Shown: one piece after another, positions 1 to 7,584 of the stretch
Layout of the letters: the number at the start of each line of letters is the position of its first letter
Position numbering within the stretch: the stretch's first letter is position 1
Assembly: GCA_018819205.1 (NCBI GenBank)
Contig: JAHJQE010000010.1
Coordinates: 1 to 46,634, forward strand
DNA length: 46,634 nt
Direction: 5' to 3'
From: Gammaproteobacteria bacterium
GTDB lineage: Bacteria; Pseudomonadota; Gammaproteobacteria; Burkholderiales; Gallionellaceae
Position numbers and translations under genes: made by a program
Notes under the pieces: generated by a model
Told to the model about the DNA's origin: nothing
The model's database searches: none
What the model saw: the letters and a program-made list of their open reading frames with translations, nothing else

Positions 1-122
1 GGGAATACAACGAGGAGCGGCCGAAGAGATCGTTAGGCGGCCTGACGCCCTCGGCCTACGCAGCACAACTGGCAGGAAAATCGGTTACATTAACTGCGGA
101 CTCTAAAGCCCTGTGCTACTGA
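1..122 (+). CDS. IS3-family transposase, C-terminal fragment (cut by window start)
   Basis: Frame 3 reads through about 39 codons to a TGA at 120-122. The residues include NEERPKRSLGGLTP and end in DSKALCY. The motif N-E-x-R-P-H/K-x-S-L-G-x-x-T-P is the hallmark of the C-terminus of the IS3-family OrfB integrase (DDE/rve domain), and the tail resembles the IS51/IS407 group. Only the last residues are present, so I cannot tell whether the element is complete upstream. The right end of the element must lie just after the stop, probably within about 25 bp, inside or next to the following reading frame. Confidence 0.8.
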   Translation, partial: EYNEERPKRSLGGLTPSAYAAQLAGKSVTLTADSKALCY

Positions 123-1636
123 AAACTGGGGAGACGTCGCAGGCATGTGTGAATCATGCTCGCGCTTTGGTCGAATCAGCACGGGCCGTGCAAACTACAG
201 GCCACCCAAATATTGCATACCACCTTGCTGTACTTGCTCTGGAGGAGTTGGGACGCAGGGAGCTAATTGGTGTGCAGGCCGTTGCCACAAATCAAGCTTT
301 GCCACCACCAACTTGGTCTGAGAAACATACTCAAGATCACGTCAGAAAGCTCTTCTGGTGTTTTTTTGGGGCACATTTCTTTGAAGAAAAGCTAACCACA
401 AAAGCGCTGGATTCAATTAAGGGTTTTGCTCAGAATTTGCATGAAAAGAGGCTTGAGGGTCTTTATGTGGATCAAGGTGAAGATGGGTTGGGCGTTCCTT
501 CCGAGGCGATTAAGCCTGAAGAGTGTGAAGCGATAGTTGCTCTTGCTGAAGCGCGCCTTGGCATAGCAGAGTCTGAAAGACTACGCGAAAATATTCCAAT
601 AGAAGATACAAAACTTCAGGCATGGTTCCTTGGTGCAACGGATGATCGTGAAAAGCGACGCTATATCTTTTCTGATACGTCAATGTCGAAGCTCGCTGAA
701 CTAAAGAATGCGAAGGCGTGGACGGAGTGGCTCAAAACCGAATTTGACAAAGTTGAGGCAAAAAATTTTGAATTTGCACAACAGGAGCTTGAACGAAGTC
801 GTAATATTGACGGCACGGGTTCCAAGAAAAAGTGGAAGGTGCGCATTCGCATCTTTTCAAATTCACATTCGATCAGACCCAAAGCTTTAAACGATTGGAA
901 TAACAAGATCGATTGGATCAAGTTGGTCGCGGTTTCTGGGAAGAAGAACCAGTTGATCGTGGAGTTCATACTTCTCGATAACGTACCTGTTGATGCGCTT
1001 TGGCACTTTACTTGGGGGTTGGCCAGGCACTTTGTAGTCGCACTAAATATTGGCACCATGGGTTATTGGTGGTGGCATATGCCGGAACAGATTAGCAAGT
1101 ATTACGAGAGCATTGAGGACCTTGACCTAAAGCATATGCTTTCACTTGAAAGATCGCCCATCTTGAAGGTTGACTGGGGGCAAAATCGGGTATTGACCGA
1201 GGAGGATTTAAATCGTGTGTCCTCTTGCTTTGTTGCGTTGCCTAGCCCGCATGATCGCGATCAACATGAAACATTTAACTATTACATCGGGGGGCTGACT
1301 TTTCTCGCACTTAATGATGTTCACTGGCAGTGCGAGAGTACAGTTTTCGGAAACTTTTTTGAGTGTATGCGTGCAATGATGGCAGAGGTGGGAGATTGGA
1401 AGAAAGGCACCCAATTTGAGCCTGTATTCACAGATTTTCTAAATAAGGCATTCCCAGAAATTGATGAAGATCGGGAACAATTTCTGAGTATATGCAGGGC
1501 ATTTGAAGCCAAAGTCCCCCAGAGCGTAACAGTCACTCTTAAGGAAGCATCCTTCGCCAAGCTGTTTTGTGATGCCTATTTCATGCATAAATTTCGTCCC
1601 GCCGCTTTAGCTCGAAACGCACCCAAGGGGAATTAA
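113..1636 (+). CDS. AbiV-like N-terminal (HEPN-type) protein, 507 aa, possibly 5'-altered by an IS
   Basis: Residues about 10-55 carry the pattern ACVNHARALVESARAV followed by AYHLAVLALEELGR. This matches the start of AbiV-family abortive-infection proteins, which have a helical HEPN-like bundle with an A-x-x-LAVLALEE-x-G-K/R signature. The remaining 450 residues are unrecognised and rich in W and aromatic residues. Classical AbiV is about 200 aa, so this is much longer. The GTG start at 113 lies inside the transposase gene (10-nt overlap), so the first residues are probably IS-derived. A GTG at 149 is another possible start. Base composition is clearly more AT-rich than the core genes, which suggests horizontal transfer. 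The antiphage role is inferred from the N-terminus and from the toxin-antitoxin genes next door; the family call is moderate. Confidence 0.55.
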   Translation: MLLKTGETSQACVNHARALVESARAVQTTGHPNIAYHLAVLALEELGRRELIGVQAVATNQALPPPTWSEKHTQDHVRKLFWCFFGAHFFEEKLTTKALDSIKGFAQNLHEKRLEGLYVDQGEDGLGVPSEAIKPEECEAIVALAEARLGIAESERLRENIPIEDTKLQAWFLGATDDREKRRYIFSDTSMSKLAELKNAKAWTEWLKTEFDKVEAKNFEFAQQELERSRNIDGTGSKKKWKVRIRIFSNSHSIRPKALNDWNNKIDWIKLVAVSGKKNQLIVEFILLDNVPVDALWHFTWGLARHFVVALNIGTMGYWWWHMPEQISKYYESIEDLDLKHMLSLERSPILKVDWGQNRVLTEEDLNRVSSCFVALPSPHDRDQHETFNYYIGGLTFLALNDVHWQCESTVFGNFFECMRAMMAEVGDWKKGTQFEPVFTDFLNKAFPEIDEDREQFLSICRAFEAKVPQSVTVTLKEASFAKLFCDAYFMHKFRPAALARNAPKGN

Positions 1637-1676
1637 ATCGATTCGGGGTCAATCCCGTTTGTTCTCCCCCCATGCC

Positions 1677-1979
1677 TCAAACCTGCGCCGTCATCTTCAC
1701 CCCAATAGCATCCATCAATTTGCGCACTGTTTCATAGCGCGGCTTCGCGCCGGGGGCGAGGGCTTTGTACAAACTCTCGCGACTGAGCCCTGCATCCTTG
1801 GCGATTTTCGCCATGCCTCGCGCTTTTGCGACGTCGCCGAGGGCGGAGAGGAATACATCCGGGTTGCTGTCTTCGAGCGCGGCGGCGAGGTATTCGGCGA
1901 TCATCTCTTCGCTGTCGAGATAGTCGGCCGCGTCGAAGCGGGTGACGCTAATCTTCTTTTTTGTTGTTTTCACGGGCAT
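1677..1979 (-). CDS. Type II antitoxin, HigA-like helix-turn-helix (addiction module antidote family)
   Basis: This 100-residue protein has the layout of the putative addiction module antidote family. A short N-terminus (TRFDAADYLDSEE) is followed by an acidic segment, and then an HTH around residues 60-95 (IAKDAGLSRESLYKAL, then a P-R-Y-E-T-V-x-K-L-M-D-A-I-G segment). It should bind and neutralise the upstream toxin and repress their shared promoter. It begins 3 nt after the toxin stop and has a strong ribosome site (AGGAGG) overlapping the end of the toxin gene, which fits tight co-translation. The toxin-first order is characteristic of hig-type modules. Confidence 0.85.
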   Translation of the reverse strand: MPVKTTKKKISVTRFDAADYLDSEEMIAEYLAAALEDSNPDVFLSALGDVAKARGMAKIAKDAGLSRESLYKALAPGAKPRYETVRKLMDAIGVKMTAQV

Positions 1980-1982
1980 GGT

Positions 1983-2291
1983 TCATTCCTCCTCAAGTTG
2001 TTTGCGCATGGCTTTGGCGCGTGCGATGTCGCGCTTCTGCGTTGATTTGTCGCCGCCGCACAGCAGCAGGTACACCACTTTGTCGCGCTGGGTGAAATAG
2101 ACCCGATACCCCGCGCCGATATGGATGCGCATCTCGCTGACACCTTCGCCAACTGGCTCGCAATCACCGAAGTTGCCATGTTCCGCACTCTTGATGCGGC
2201 TAACGATGCGAGCTCGGGCGCGAAGGTCGCGCAACGCAGACAGCCAATCAGAAAACTCGCTGGTCTTGTCGATGGTGTACATGCGCGCCAT
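1983..2291 (-). CDS. Type II toxin, RelE/HigB-like (addiction module killer family)
   Basis: The frame is open up to 2501, but homology to the RelE/ParE-superfamily killer proteins begins at the ATG at 2291, giving 102 aa. An internal ATG at 2282 is also possible. Recognisable segments are SDWLSALRDLRARARI, the GNFGDCEPVGEGVSEMRIH turn and strand, GYRVYF, and the C-terminal LLLCGGDKSTQKRDI helix region. Members of this family are mostly ribosome-dependent mRNA interferases; activity here is inferred. The extra upstream codons lie in hairpin-rich repeat DNA and have no family similarity, so I exclude them. Confidence 0.85.
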   Translation of the reverse strand: MARMYTIDKTSEFSDWLSALRDLRARARIVSRIKSAEHGNFGDCEPVGEGVSEMRIHIGAGYRVYFTQRDKVVYLLLCGGDKSTQKRDIARAKAMRKQLEEE

Positions 2292-2325
2292 TGTAGCCAC
2301 ATGGATACTTAATGCAAGCTGAGCT

Positions 2326-2575
2326 TCGTGGGCACGAAGTGCCCACGAGGGGTTTGGGTTTTTACTTTTCTTCCCCTGTGCGCCGCCGAGTAGCGCAGGC
2401 TGGTCAGGGGTAGTCGGCGAGGACTGTCTGAGCGCGTAGCGCGAGTTCCGCAGCCGCCTGACCAGTCGAGCAACGCAGGGTACCCACGAAGTGGGCGGCA
2501 AACCGGGGGCGCCCTCTTTTGGTTACTTTTCTCGGCAAGACGAGAAAAGTAACTTGCTGTCGGGCAACCCCCGAC
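2326..2575. repeat. Hairpin-rich intergenic repeat region
   Basis: The gene-free stretch 2292-2727 holds several palindromes in a row. There is a 9-bp stem TCGTGGGCA/TGCCCACGA at 2326-2348. CTGGTCAGG and CCTGACCAG face each other near 2400 and 2457. A 13-bp perfect stem GTTACTTTTCTCG/CGAGAAAAGTAAC with a 6-nt loop sits at 2522-2553, and GTCGGG/CCCGAC at 2559-2575. The motifs CACGAAGTG and CCCACGAAGTGGGC recur. This looks like a composite REP/BIME-type element common between betaproteobacterial genes. It sits at the 5' side of the toxin gene, so any toxin promoter must lie in or next to it. No convincing ORF was found. Confidence 0.6.
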
Positions 2576-2646
2576 GGTGTTGATTTTGAATTTGAATTAA
2601 AGCAAACCTGCGGGCTTCGCCCATCCTTCGATACGGCTATCGCCTA

Positions 2647-2714
2647 CTGATGGAACTACTAACCAATCGACTAAGCCCGCAAGCGGGCAAGTCGCTGGTA
2701 ATCAGGACGAACGG
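2647..2714. repeat. 68-bp dispersed repeat, copy 1 (inverted copy at 45097-45164)
   Basis: Position-by-position comparison with the reverse complement of 45097-45164 shows 64 of 68 matching bases. Beyond it, the 11-base string CCATCCTTCGA also occurs at both sites, with a different spacer. The two copies lie in opposite orientation about 42 kb apart, both in intergenic DNA at the edges of the conserved core. Confidence 0.8.
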
Positions 2715-2727
2715 AATGGCGCGAAGG

Positions 2728-2961
2728 TCACTTCGCCCGAAGCATCCACAAATACAACTCCTCCACCTTCGCCCTAGCCCAAGGCGTCCTCCGCAAAAAC
2801 TTCAAACTCGATTTCACACTCGGATCATGCGTGAAGCAACGGATGGGCACGGCATCAGCCATCGCTTCCCAGCCCATGCTCTCGGATAGCTGTGTGACGA
2901 TCTTTTCCAGTGTGACGCCTTCCAGCGTGGGGCGGGTGGCGGGTTTGTTGTGGGTGTCCAT
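2728..2961 (-). CDS. VF530 family (DUF2132) small DNA-binding protein
   Basis: This 77-aa protein matches the VF530/DUF2132 family along its whole length. Diagnostic segments are LEGVTLEKIVTQL near residues 13-25, GWEAMA, the IRCFTHDPSVKSSLKFLRRT segment around residues 41-60, and TPWARAKVEELYLWML at the C-terminus. The family is annotated as DNA-binding from structural work on the Vibrio fischeri member; its cellular role is unknown. It is divergent from the pseudouridine-synthase-like gene, with about 70 bp between starts. The ATG at 2961 is the only start that covers the full domain. Confidence 0.85.
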   Translation of the reverse strand: MDTHNKPATRPTLEGVTLEKIVTQLSESMGWEAMADAVPIRCFTHDPSVKSSLKFLRRTPWARAKVEELYLWMLRAK

Positions 2962-3033
2962 GGCCGGATTTTACAGGGGAACGGCGGGGGCTAGCGTTTA
3001 CAATGCGCACCTTGTTTCCACGAAGTGCCTCCC

Positions 3034-3744
3034 ATGACTGAACCCGTCCGTCTTGCCAAACGCCTTGCTGAATTGGTCTCTTGCTCGCGCCGCGAGGCGG
3101 AGCTGTATATCGCGGGTGGCTGGGTGCGGGTGGACGGGCAGGTGGTTGAGTTGCCGCAGTTCATGGTGACGGAGCAGGAGGTGACTCTGGATCCGGCTGC
3201 CAAGGCGGTGCCGGTGGAGCCGGTGACCATGCTGTTGCACCAGCCTCTCGGTCTGGATGACGGGGCGGTGGCGGCGTTGCTCTGCGCCGAGTCGCGGGCG
3301 GTGGACGATCATTCCAATGTTCGTGTGTTGCAGCAGCACTTCGTGCGCATGACGCCGTGTCTGCCGCTGGAGCCGAATGCGAGCGGCATGGCGGTGTTCA
3401 CGCAGGACTTTCGTGTGTCGCGCAAGCTGGTGGATGGTGCGGCGACGGTGGAGCAGGAGTATGTGGCCGAGGTGACGGGCGAGTTGTCTGATGAAGGGTT
3501 GAAGCTGCTCAATCACGGGCTGATCTTCAACGGCAAAGCCTTGTCGCCGGCCAAGGTCAGCCGCCAGAGCGAAACGCGCTTGCGCTTTGCCCTGAAGGAC
3601 GTGCAGCCGGGGCAGATCGCGTTCATGTGCGAGAGCGTTGGCTTGCAGTTGTTGGGCTTGCGCCGTCTGCGCATCGGGCGCTTGTCGATGGCCAAACTGC
3701 CTTCGGGTCAGTGGCGTTATCTGGCACCGTATGAAAAGTTCTAA
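3034..3744 (+). CDS. S4-domain RNA pseudouridine synthase-like protein, apparently degenerate active site
   Basis: This 236-aa protein has an N-terminal S4 RNA-binding fold (residues about 4-50: RLAKRLAELVSCSRREAELY, then GGWVRVDGQVV) and a RsuA/RluF-like catalytic half. In that family the catalytic motif is G-R-L-D-x-x-x-x-G-L. Here the aligned stretch reads L-P-L-E-P-N-A-S-G-M, so Glu stands where the catalytic Asp should be and the Arg is lost. The late motif R-Q-I-R-R-M-C is replaced by G-Q-I-A-F-M-C. As far as I recall, similar divergent proteins are conserved in other betaproteobacteria, so this is probably a subfamily trait and not local decay. I chose the ATG at 3034 over the GTG at 3025 because similarity begins at MTEPVRL. 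Confidence 0.75.
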   Translation: MTEPVRLAKRLAELVSCSRREAELYIAGGWVRVDGQVVELPQFMVTEQEVTLDPAAKAVPVEPVTMLLHQPLGLDDGAVAALLCAESRAVDDHSNVRVLQQHFVRMTPCLPLEPNASGMAVFTQDFRVSRKLVDGAATVEQEYVAEVTGELSDEGLKLLNHGLIFNGKALSPAKVSRQSETRLRFALKDVQPGQIAFMCESVGLQLLGLRRLRIGRLSMAKLPSGQWRYLAPYEKF

Positions 3745-4063
3745 AGCCGGCCTGGAGATGGATGCGTTCTGCCAGTGGCAGGACGATACGCTGGTGCTGA
3801 ACGTCCTTGGTCGGCCGCGCGCAAACCGCACGCGCATCGGCAAAGTGATCGGCAAGCAACTGGAAATATATGTCGCGGAGAACCCGGTGCGCGGACGCGC
3901 TACGGCGCATCTGGTGCGCTATCTGGCAGGCAGGTTCGATGTGTCCGAGCCGGCGATCACGGTGGTGTTCGGGGTGTACAACGTGAACAAGCAGTTACGT
4001 ATCAAGGCGCCGAAGAAACTGCCTGCCGTGATCGCGAAGCGGCTGGCTGCCGCTGCGCAGTGA
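3731..4063 (+). CDS. DUF167 family protein (YggU-like fold), paralogue 1
   Basis: The 110-aa product has DUF167 features: a strand LVLNVLGRPRANRTRIGKV, then LEIYVAENPVRGRATAHLVRYLA and a basic LRIKAPKKLP segment. These parallel the HVQPGAKRSEV, IRLAAPPIEGRANDAL and KVV segments of the second DUF167 protein at 14918-15205. The function of the family is unknown. The ATG at 3731 overlaps the end of the pseudouridine-synthase-like gene by 14 nt, which implies coupled translation; an internal ATG at 3758 is also possible. It ends 1 nt before the convergent bacteriohemerythrin gene. Confidence 0.7.
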   Translation: MKSSKAGLEMDAFCQWQDDTLVLNVLGRPRANRTRIGKVIGKQLEIYVAENPVRGRATAHLVRYLAGRFDVSEPAITVVFGVYNVNKQLRIKAPKKLPAVIAKRLAAAAQ

Positions 4064-4064
4064 A

Positions 4065-4529
4065 TCAGCCGAAGAACTTCTTCATGGCGCTGCCCAGCCA
4101 GCCGCCGCTGGTATCGGACTTCTTGATCTCGACCCCGAGTGCGTTGACTACGGCTTCCACATAGTCTGCGTCATCGCCCTTGATGTGGTTGACCAGCCAG
4201 ATCTTCAACATGGAGAGCAGTTCCGGTGCGACGTTCTCGCCGCCTGCGGCACGTTGCTGGAATTCATCGACGCGCTTGGTGAAGATCTCATGCACGCGCT
4301 TGTGTGCCTTGGAGAAGGGATAGTTCGCCTTCTCCTGCAATTCTTCCTCGAAGCTGAAGTGCGACAGGGTGTAGTCGACAAGTTCGCCCAGCACGTGATT
4401 GATCACGGCGGTATCGCCGCTTTCGTTGGCTGAGTTCAACTCGTTGATCAGATCGACGATGCGCCGATGCTGTTTGTCGATGACTTCGATCCCCGTGTCC
4501 AAGTCATTGGACCAATGCAGGTATGCCAT
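4065..4529 (-). CDS. Bacteriohemerythrin (non-heme di-iron O2-binding protein)
   Basis: This single-domain, 154-aa hemerythrin has the full set of di-iron ligands in the expected order: H21, H57, E61 (in HFSFEEE), H76 and H80 (AHKRVH), H115 and D120 (HIKGDD). It begins with the typical LHWSNDLDTGIEVIDKQHRRI. Such proteins reversibly bind O2 in the cytoplasm and are common in microaerophiles, where they store, deliver or sense oxygen. It is monocistronic as far as I can see and divergent from the VanZ-like gene. Confidence 0.93.
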   Translation of the reverse strand: MAYLHWSNDLDTGIEVIDKQHRRIVDLINELNSANESGDTAVINHVLGELVDYTLSHFSFEEELQEKANYPFSKAHKRVHEIFTKRVDEFQQRAAGGENVAPELLSMLKIWLVNHIKGDDADYVEAVVNALGVEIKKSDTSGGWLGSAMKKFFG

Positions 4530-4647
4530 AATCCCCTCCCGTGCGGTGTGGCGTACGTAATAGTTGTTTTAACTGCGGGCCGCATTCTTTACTACCACTA
4601 CTGCTGAGTCAACTAAAAATGAGCCCGAGCCTGTTCGTCGGGTATAC

Positions 4648-5742
4648 ATGATGCCCGCACTGTCCGCACAATCCGATCGTTCCTTGCTGCGCCGCTATCT
4701 GCTGGCGGGTTATGTGCTGATGATCGCGTATGCCAGCCTGTCCCCGTTCGCGGGTTGGGAGGCCTCGCCAGCGTCCTTTATGGAAGTGCTCGTTTCACAT
4801 CAAAGCCAAACCTATACTGCGTTCGACGCAGTCGCCAACTGGCTGGCCTATCTGCCGCTGGGCATGTTGCTGGCGCTCAATCTGGGCACGCGCTTCAAGC
4901 CTCTGCGCAGTATGCTACTGGCGACCTTGGCGGCGCTGTTTTTGTCGATGGCGATGGAATATCTGCAGATGTATCTGCCGATGCGTGCGGTGGCCAGCGT
5001 GGATGTGCTCACCAACAGCATGGGCGCGTTGTGCGGGTCGGTGCTGTCATTGTGGATCGCGCCACAGGCATGGTTCGCACGGGCGACGCAGTGGCGCATC
5101 GAACTGTTCCAGCGCGGAGACGGGGTGGATTTCGGCCTGGCGCTGGTGATGCTGTGGATGTTCGCGCAGATCAATCCTTCGCTGCCCATGCTCGGCAACG
5201 TGTTCCTCACCGAAGAGGCGGGACATATCGCGGCGTTCGCGCCGTCGCAGTTCAGCATGTGGGCGAGCGCGGCAGTGGCCTGCAACCTGCTGCTGATCGG
5301 GCTGTTGTTGCAGACCCTGTTCCGTATCCGGCGCCATGTGGCAGCGGCGTTGTTGCTGATGCTGAGCGTGGTGGCACTGGGCAAGTTCGTCACGGCTGCG
5401 GTGTTGCTGAAATCCTGGGCATTGATGCTGTGGCTGAACGGTGAAGCAGTACTGGGTCTGCTGGCGGGCCTGACATTGACGGGTGCCAGCTTCTGGTTGC
5501 CGCGTCCGGCGCTGCTGCTGGCCGCGCTGGGGACGAGCATCGCTTATCTGGCACTGGCAGCAGGGGTATTGGACAGCACCGCACCCGCTGCCGCGATGCG
5601 CTTGTATCATTGGCACTACGGCCATCTGCGCAACTTCAACTGGATGTCGCAGATCGCTTCGGCGGTGTTCCCCTTGCTGCTGGTGATCTATCTGGCCTGG
5701 GCGCGCCGCCGCATCATGAATGTGGAGGAGAGAGATAAATGA
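4648..5742 (+). CDS. VanZ-like multi-pass membrane protein
   Basis: This 364-aa protein is highly hydrophobic, with about 8-10 predicted membrane helices. The N-terminal third (YASLSPFAGWE, DAVANWLAYLPLGMLLAL, MEYLQMYLPMRAVASVDVLTNSMGALCG) carries the VanZ-like pattern N-x-x-x-Y-x-P-x-G and D-x-x-x-N-x-x-G. VanZ proteins are linked to teicoplanin resistance in Gram-positives, but the role of these long Gram-negative members is unknown. It is first in a six-gene run; its last 4 nt (ATGA) overlap the ferredoxin start. Confidence 0.8.
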   Translation: MMPALSAQSDRSLLRRYLLAGYVLMIAYASLSPFAGWEASPASFMEVLVSHQSQTYTAFDAVANWLAYLPLGMLLALNLGTRFKPLRSMLLATLAALFLSMAMEYLQMYLPMRAVASVDVLTNSMGALCGSVLSLWIAPQAWFARATQWRIELFQRGDGVDFGLALVMLWMFAQINPSLPMLGNVFLTEEAGHIAAFAPSQFSMWASAAVACNLLLIGLLLQTLFRIRRHVAAALLLMLSVVALGKFVTAAVLLKSWALMLWLNGEAVLGLLAGLTLTGASFWLPRPALLLAALGTSIAYLALAAGVLDSTAPAAAMRLYHWHYGHLRNFNWMSQIASAVFPLLLVIYLAWARRRIMNVEERDK

Positions 5743-6053
5743 CGCAGTATTTCGACAAGCACGTGTTCTTCTGCACCAACCAACGCGCTGACGGCAGCGA
5801 TTGCTGCAACAACCATGGTGCGCAGAAAGCGCGCGACTATGTGAAAGACAGGGTCAAGGCGCTGGGCATCTCGGACCGGCACAACAAGATCCGCATCAAC
5901 TCCGCCGGCTGCCTGGACCGCTGCGACGATGGCCCGGTGCTGGTGATCTATCCGGAAGGTACCTGGTACACCTTCGTCGACGAGAGCGATCTGGACGAGA
6001 TCATCGAGGAACATCTTAAACACGGTCGCGTGGTGGGGCGGTTGAAGATCTGA
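5739..6053 (+). CDS. Thioredoxin-like [2Fe-2S] ferredoxin
   Basis: This 104-aa protein has the cluster ligand pattern of the thioredoxin-fold 2Fe-2S ferredoxins: a Cys in HVFFCTNQR (C12), a second near C22-C23, and the pair NSAGCLDRCDDGP (C58 and C62). The C-terminus (VLVIYPEGTWY, then DLDEIIEEHL) is standard for the family. It is a soluble electron carrier of unknown partner. It overlaps the VanZ-like gene by 4 nt and the next gene by 1 nt (TGATG), so the three are translationally coupled. Confidence 0.9.
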   Translation: MTQYFDKHVFFCTNQRADGSDCCNNHGAQKARDYVKDRVKALGISDRHNKIRINSAGCLDRCDDGPVLVIYPEGTWYTFVDESDLDEIIEEHLKHGRVVGRLKI

Positions 6054-6673
6054 TGGCCGTCGCACTGAAGAACTTTATTCTGGAAGGCCCGGTGGGGCAG
6101 CTTGAAGGCGTGGCGCATCTGCCGGATGGTGAGCTGCGTGCCATCGCGGTGGTGGCGCATCCCTTGCCCACCATGGGCGGTACGATGGAGAACAAGGTGG
6201 CGGTGACGCTGGCCAAGACTTTCGCCGACATGGGCTGTGCGGCCTTGCGCTTCAACTTCCGCGGCGTCGGCGTCAGCGCGGGCGGATTCACGGGCGGCGA
6301 AGGTGAGACGGAGGATCTGATCGCGGTGGCGCATTACGCGCAGGAGCAGTTCGGCAGCGAACTGCCGCTCGTGTTGTCTGGCTTTTCGTTCGGAGGCTAT
6401 GTCGCGGCGCGTGCCGCGCAGCAATTGCAGCCGCAACACCTGATCCTGGCGGCTCCGGCCGTCGGGCGTTTCGCGATGCCGGCCGTGTCGCCCGATACGC
6501 TGGTGATACATGGCGAACACGACGATGTGGTGCCGCTGTTCGATGCGCTGGAATGGGCGCGCCCGCAGCATCTGCCCATCTCCGTATTGCCAGGGGCGGA
6601 GCATTTCTTTCACGGTCGCCTGACACAATTGCGCGATATCGTGAAGCGACATTTCAATGGGGTAGCGTGGTGA
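6053..6673 (+). CDS. Alpha/beta hydrolase (small dienelactone-hydrolase-like family)
   Basis: This 206-aa alpha/beta hydrolase resembles the short family that includes proteins annotated as alpha/beta superfamily hydrolase or CocE-like. The [10 protein letters not shown] segment near residue 36 and [12 protein letters not shown] near 68 form the oxyanion region. The nucleophile elbow is GFSFGG (Ser about 108), the acid Asp lies in HGEHDDVVP, and the catalytic His is in GAEHFFHG. The substrate is unknown. Being coupled to the ABC ATPase gene (the stop at 6671-6673 overlaps the GTG at 6670) hints at a role with an ester- or acyl-linked cargo; this is inference. Confidence 0.85.
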   Translation: MAVALKNFILEGPVGQLEGVAHLPDGELRAIAVVAHPLPTMGGTMENKVAVTLAKTFADMGCAALRFNFRGVGVSAGGFTGGEGETEDLIAVAHYAQEQFGSELPLVLSGFSFGGYVAARAAQQLQPQHLILAAPAVGRFAMPAVSPDTLVIHGEHDDVVPLFDALEWARPQHLPISVLPGAEHFFHGRLTQLRDIVKRHFNGVAW

Positions 6674-7584
6674 ATCCGGTCATACAAGCCAAGGGTCTGC
6701 AAAAATCCTACGCGGGTCACCGCGTGGTGGACGGTCTGGATCTGGCGATCCACAAAGGTGAATGCTTCGGCCTGCTCGGGCCCAACGGTGCGGGCAAGAC
6801 CACCACGCTGCGCATGCTGTTGGGACTGATCGCGCCCGATGCGGGCACGGCCACGCTGCTCGGCCTGCCGGTGCCGCAAGCGGCACGGGAGGCGCGCATC
6901 AAGGTGGGCGTGGTGCCGCAGATGGACAACCTCGATCCCGACTTCACCGTGGCGGAGAACCTGCTGGTGTACGGCCGCTACTTCGGCATGCAAGACAGCG
7001 AGATCGAGGCGCGCATCCCGGATCTGCTTGAATTCGCCAGCCTGACCAGCAAGCGCGACGCGAAAGTGCCGACGCTGTCCGGCGGCATGAAGCGCCGTCT
7101 GACGCTGGCGCGTGCACTGGTGAACGATCCCGATGTGGTGTTCCTCGACGAACCGACCACCGGTCTCGACCCGCAGGCGCGCCATTTGATCTGGCAGCGT
7201 CTGAACGCGCTGACGCAGCAGGGCAAGACGCTGCTGCTCACCACGCATTTCATGGACGAGGCCGAGCGCCTTTGTCACCGTCTCGCAGTGATGGATAACG
7301 GCAGGATCATCAGCCAAGGGTCGCCGCGCCATCTGATAGAGCAGAACATCGAACCGCAGGTGGTGGAGGTGTTCGGCGAAACTTCCGGGGCGTGGGCCAA
7401 CGAGCACGGTGCGATCTTTGCGCAACGCCATGAAGTGAGCGGCGAATCGGTGTTCTGCTACGTGCAGGATGCGCAGCCGCTGGTGGCACACCTGCAGGCG
7501 CAGAGTGCACTGCGCTATCTGCATCGCCCGGCGAATCTGGAAGATGTATTTTTGAAATTGACCGGCAGAGAGATGCGCGAGTGA
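6670..7584 (+). CDS. NodI-like ABC transporter ATP-binding protein
   Basis: This 304-aa ATPase has all ABC motifs: Walker [10 protein letters not shown] (residues 37-45), Q-loop Q84, signature LSGGM (136-140), Walker B VVFLDEP (156-162) and H-loop His193 ([11 protein letters not shown]). The segments [26 protein letters not shown] and RHLIWQRL are close to NodI, the ATPase that exports lipo-chitooligosaccharide in rhizobia, and to the DrrA family. Outside rhizobia such proteins export other lipids or drugs. The frame extends upstream to 6553 inside the hydrolase gene, but homology starts at the GTG at 6670 (or 6667). Confidence 0.9.
   Translation: MNPVIQAKGLQKSYAGHRVVDGLDLAIHKGECFGLLGPNGAGKTTTLRMLLGLIAPDAGTATLLGLPVPQAAREARIKVGVVPQMDNLDPDFTVAENLLVYGRYFGMQDSEIEARIPDLLEFASLTSKRDAKVPTLSGGMKRRLTLARALVNDPDVVFLDEPTTGLDPQARHLIWQRLNALTQQGKTLLLTTHFMDEAERLCHRLAVMDNGRIISQGSPRHLIEQNIEPQVVEVFGETSGAWANEHGAIFAQRHEVSGESVFCYVQDAQPLVAHLQAQSALRYLHRPANLEDVFLKLTGREMRE

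Noticed and set aside
2292-2501. 70 extra N-terminal codons of the toxin frame
   Set aside because: They lie in palindromic repeat DNA and have no toxin-family similarity; the family start is at 2291.
2326-2575. CRISPR array
   Set aside because: The repeats are palindromes of differing sequence and irregular spacing, with no regular repeat-spacer pattern; no cas genes are present.
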